A stretch of DNA of 6,815 bases from Caldilinea sp. (GTDB taxonomy: Bacteria; Chloroflexota; Anaerolineae; Caldilineales; Caldilineaceae), in assembly GCA_026389955.1 (NCBI GenBank), contig JAPLGY010000271.1:1-6815 (forward strand). The letters are read 5' to 3'. The notes beneath the pieces are model-generated. The model was not told the origin of the DNA, searched no databases, and saw only the letters and a list, made by a program, of their open reading frames with translations. The position numbers and the translations under genes are program-made. This document shows positions 5,574-6,815 of the stretch, in pieces. The first letter of the stretch is position 1, and every line of letters starts with the position of its first letter.

Positions 5574-6815
5574 ATGGGCGACATCAAATTTGGGACCGAT
5601 GGCTGGCGCGGGCGAATCGCCGACGACTACACATTTGCCAATCTGCGCCGGGCGACCCAGGGGTTCGCCGCCTATCTGAAGACCACAGCCCGCCAGGGCC
5701 CCGTCGTCGTCGGCTACGACCGCCGCTTTTTGGCCGAACACTTTGCCGCCACAGCCTGTGAAATCCTGGCCGGCAATGGCTTCACCGTCTTGCTGACCCC
5801 AGCGGCGACGCCGACCCCCGTCATCAGCTTCAGCGCCAAAGCCAACCAGGCGATCGCAGCCCTCAACATCACAGCCAGCCACAACCCTCCCGAAGACTGC
5901 GGGTTCAAGGTGCGCGACCACAACGGCGGTGCCATTGCCCCGGCTGGCCTCAAAGAGATCGAAGCCAATATCCCCGATTCTCCAGCAGCCCTCCCCCACG
6001 TGCCCTTCGCCGAAGGGCTGGCCAGCGGACAGATCGCCTACTTCGACCCCAAAACCGCCTATCTCGCCCACCTGGCCACCCTCATCGACGTCAAACCCAT
6101 TCAACAGGCCGGCCTCAAAATCGTCGTCGACAATATGTGGGGCAATGGCGCAGGCTGGCTGAGCGAAATCCTCCAGGGCGGACGCACCCAGGTGATCGAA
6201 CTGCACGCCGAACGCAATCCCATCTTCCCAGAAATGAGCCGCCCCGAACCGATCCCCCCCAACGTCGACGCCGGGCTGGCTGTCGCCCGGTCCGTCGGGG
6301 CCGACTGCGTCTGCATCCTCGACGGCGACGCCGACCGCTGCGGGTTCGGCGACGAACAAGGCAATTTCGTCGACCAGCTGCGCGTCTACGCCATGCTCGC
6401 CTATTACCTGCTCGACGTGCGCGGGGAGCGGGGCACGATCGTCAAAACCCTCAGCACCACCTCGATGCTCGATAAACTGGGCCAGGCCTACGGCGTCCCC
6501 GTCGTCAACACCGGCGTCGGCTTCAAATATGTGGCACCCGCCATGCTCGAACACAACGCCCTGATCGGCGGCGAAGAGAGCGGCGGCTACGCCTTCCGCG
6601 GCCACGTCCCCGAACGCGACGGCATCCTCTCCAACCTCTACCTGCTCGACTTCATGGTCCGCACCGGCAAAAAACCGACCGAACTGCTGAACCTCGTCTT
6701 CGCCAAGGTGGGCACCCATTTTTATGACCGCATCGATGTGCGGCTGACCGACCGCACCCTCACCCAGGCAGCCCGCCAACGGCTCGACAGCGTCGATCTC
6801 TCCCAGATCACCCTC
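5574..6815 (+). CDS. Phosphoglucomutase/phosphomannomutase family protein, 3' end off window
   Basis: First 414 residues of an alpha-D-phosphohexomutase, which interconverts hexose 1- and 6-phosphates through a phosphoserine intermediate in the cytoplasm and links glycolysis to glycan or nucleotide-sugar synthesis. Seen in order: the N-terminal FGTDGWRG at 6-13, the active-site loop TASHNP at 100-105 with phosphoserine S102, the Mg loop DGDADR at 250-255, and the sugar-binding loop GEESGG at 333-338. The Glu-Glu-Ser-Gly-Gly form favours glucose phosphates over the GEMSG of classic PMM/PGM and the GEQSGH of GlmM, but substrate remains inference. Downstream of the active-site Ser, PEDCGFKV replaces the more usual Asn-Gly-(Ile/Phe)-Lys text with a Cys at the Asn. 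Relatives are about 450-480 residues, so roughly the last 50-60, part of the phosphate-binding domain 4, are missing only because the window ends. Codons are strongly GC-rich at third positions. Confidence 0.93.
   Translation, partial: MGDIKFGTDGWRGRIADDYTFANLRRATQGFAAYLKTTARQGPVVVGYDRRFLAEHFAATACEILAGNGFTVLLTPAATPTPVISFSAKANQAIAALNITASHNPPEDCGFKVRDHNGGAIAPAGLKEIEANIPDSPAALPHVPFAEGLASGQIAYFDPKTAYLAHLATLIDVKPIQQAGLKIVVDNMWGNGAGWLSEILQGGRTQVIELHAERNPIFPEMSRPEPIPPNVDAGLAVARSVGADCVCILDGDADRCGFGDEQGNFVDQLRVYAMLAYYLLDVRGERGTIVKTLSTTSMLDKLGQAYGVPVVNTGVGFKYVAPAMLEHNALIGGEESGGYAFRGHVPERDGILSNLYLLDFMVRTGKKPTELLNLVFAKVGTHFYDRIDVRLTDRTLTQAARQRLDSVDLSQITL

Noticed and set aside
5520..6779. Long open frame (419 codons) on the minus strand opposite the phosphohexomutase
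   Set aside because: The plus strand carries all the phosphohexomutase signatures. The antisense translation is rich in Gly, Ala, Val and Asp with no recognisable motif, as expected opposite a GC3-rich gene.
1..6815. CRISPR array, tRNA, rRNA, insertion sequence or attachment site
   Set aside because: I found no regularly spaced direct repeats, no tRNA-like cloverleaf, no transposase text and no flanking direct repeats on reading both strands. A covariance-model scan could still find a small RNA that I cannot see by eye.

Overview
The window looks like a piece of a bacterial chromosome, most likely from Chloroflexota (Anaerolineae/Caldilineae/Herpetosiphon-like). That placement is inferred from recalled similarity of the metallo-beta-lactamase-fold protein, the long TL5/CTC-type L25, the phosphohexomutase and the NRPS text. 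No rRNA or marker gene is present to prove it. Good sigma70-like promoters and Shine-Dalgarno sites are visible.

Layout. (1) Positions 1-2062, minus strand: the first 687 residues of a non-ribosomal peptide synthetase subunit that runs off the left edge. It carries an N-terminal TubC-type docking domain, a condensation domain and the start of an adenylation domain, cut at core motif A3. (2) 2063-2401: an AT-richer divergent intergenic region with a perfect 9-bp hairpin, a small dyad and a near-consensus promoter facing right. (3) 2402-3544, plus strand: a two-gene unit made of an unrecognised 158-residue protein (six 15-residue repeats, then a C-terminal membrane segment) and ribosomal protein bL25 (rplY, long form). 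(4) 3545-3673: a convergent intergenic region with a strong bidirectional intrinsic terminator. (5) 3674-4330, minus strand: an MBL-fold protein of the UlaG/COG2220 type whose metal motifs are degenerate. (6) 4331-4634: a divergent promoter region. (7) 4635-5456, plus: an inositol-monophosphatase-family sugar phosphatase. (8) 5574 to the right edge, plus: a phosphoglucomutase/phosphomannomutase-family enzyme, C-terminus missing.

How it fits together. The NRPS appears to be the right-hand edge of a natural-product locus lying to the left. Everything to its right is housekeeping or conserved-hypothetical. The phosphatase and phosphohexomutase suggest sugar-phosphate metabolism, but each has its own candidate promoter, so they need not form one operon.

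I do not see a complete, clearly new system. The points most worth a second look are the repeat protein upstream of rplY, the MBL-fold protein with lost metal ligands, the composition break at the C-A linker of the NRPS, and an NRPS docking domain with no partner gene upstream of it.
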